Virus record (IMG/VR): IMGVR_UViG_3300015262_000135
Span: 1 to 38,196 of that record
Strand: one strand, 5' to 3'
Length of the DNA: 38,196 bases
DNA from: a virus
A model generated the notes under the pieces. The model was given only the letters and a program-made list of their open reading frames with translations, ran no database searches and was not told where the DNA came from. Of this stretch, positions 37,883-38,196 are shown piece by piece (the stretch's first letter is position 1; every line of letters starts with the position of its first letter). The translations under genes were made by a program, and so were the position numbers.

Positions 37883-38196
37883 TTACTGAGCGACCGGCAC
37901 CGTCACGTCGCTGCCGAACCAGTGCGTCGAGATCTTCTTCAGCGTGCCGTCCTTGCGCAGCGAATCGAGCGCGTCGTTGATCGCCTTCTCGAACTTCGGG
38001 TTGCCCTTGCGGAACGGGATCGCCATCTCCTGCTTGCCGCCGTTCAGCACCGCACCCGAGCGCAGCGGCAGGTTCGACGTCTTGATCATGTACGGCAGCA
38101 TCAGGCGGTCGTCGAGCGTCGCTTCGATCCGGCCCGCGGCGAGGTCGCGCAGCTTCTCCGGCGCGCCCGGATACGTCTGCACCTCGATGCCCGGCA
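37883..38196 (-). CDS. Amino-acid ABC transporter substrate-binding protein (3' part)
   Basis: These are the last ~104 residues of a family 3 periplasmic solute-binding protein, which captures polar amino acids for an ABC importer. Typical features: GRIEATLDDRLMLPYMI (Asp near the ligand site), RKGNPKFEKAINDALDSLRK and DGTLKKISTHWFGSDVT, the usual C-terminus. The gene continues beyond the right edge of the window. The stop is TAA at 37885-37883. Host gene outside the prophage. Confidence 0.88.
   Translation of the reverse strand, partial: PGIEVQTYPGAPEKLRDLAAGRIEATLDDRLMLPYMIKTSNLPLRSGAVLNGGKQEMAIPFRKGNPKFEKAINDALDSLRKDGTLKKISTHWFGSDVTVPVAQ

Overview
The window is a stretch of Burkholderia-type chromosome (high GC, Burkholderia-like sspB and tRNA-Thr neighbourhood) that carries one complete, apparently intact Mu-like transposable prophage. 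The species cannot be fixed from this sequence. The phage's gene content and order, and a length near 36.8 kb, resemble the BcepMu family of Burkholderia Mu-like phages. That assignment rests on recognising protein families, not on a database search.

Host flanks. On the left are the 3' end of sspB (ClpXP adaptor), a tRNA-Thr(TGT) and its intrinsic terminator. On the right are a small hypothetical gene and the 3' part of a family 3 solute-binding protein gene on the minus strand. The prophage occupies 481-37319 and is flanked by a 5-bp direct repeat CGCGA (476-480 and 37320-37324). Both ends begin TGT when read inward, and each has a similar transposase-site-like motif at exactly the same offset from the terminus.

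Phage layout. The element is inserted backwards relative to the coordinates, so its genetic left end is at 37319 and nearly all its genes are on the minus strand. Reading from right to left: a plus-strand LexA/CI-type repressor (36382-37122); a divergent control region with repeated ATGTGCGC motifs; ner; a small HTH gene; the DDE transposase; and an ExeA/MuB-like ATPase. These are followed by poorly characterised early genes (several HTH or winged-helix proteins and small membrane proteins), Gam, a DUF2786 protein, a gp16-like protein and a Mor/C-type activator. A strong terminator (about 27031-27063) separates this early/middle block from the late block. The late block starts with lysis genes (lysozyme, holin, Rz with nested Rz1), a TraR/DksA zinc finger and small membrane proteins. 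It continues with terminase small and large subunits, portal, F-like and G-like morphogenesis proteins, protease with nested scaffold, decoration and major head proteins. The contractile-tail genes follow: gp35-gp38 types, sheath, tube, frameshifted chaperone, tape measure, gp43-gp48 types, tail fibre and fibre assembly. The genetic right end carries two cargo-like genes, an acyltransferase-3 membrane protein and a Dam-like adenine methyltransferase.

How the genes work together. The repressor and Ner control the early promoter. Transposase and the AAA+ ATPase carry out replicative transposition, Gam protects DNA ends, and the Mor/C-like protein probably activates the late operon. The structural genes build a Mu-type contractile-tailed virion. 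The right-end genes may modify host surface polysaccharide and DNA. The main new-looking points are a sequence-supported -1 frameshift in the tail chaperone, the candidate operator set, the precise ends, and a cluster of uncharacterised early DNA-binding proteins. No wholly unprecedented multi-gene system was identified.
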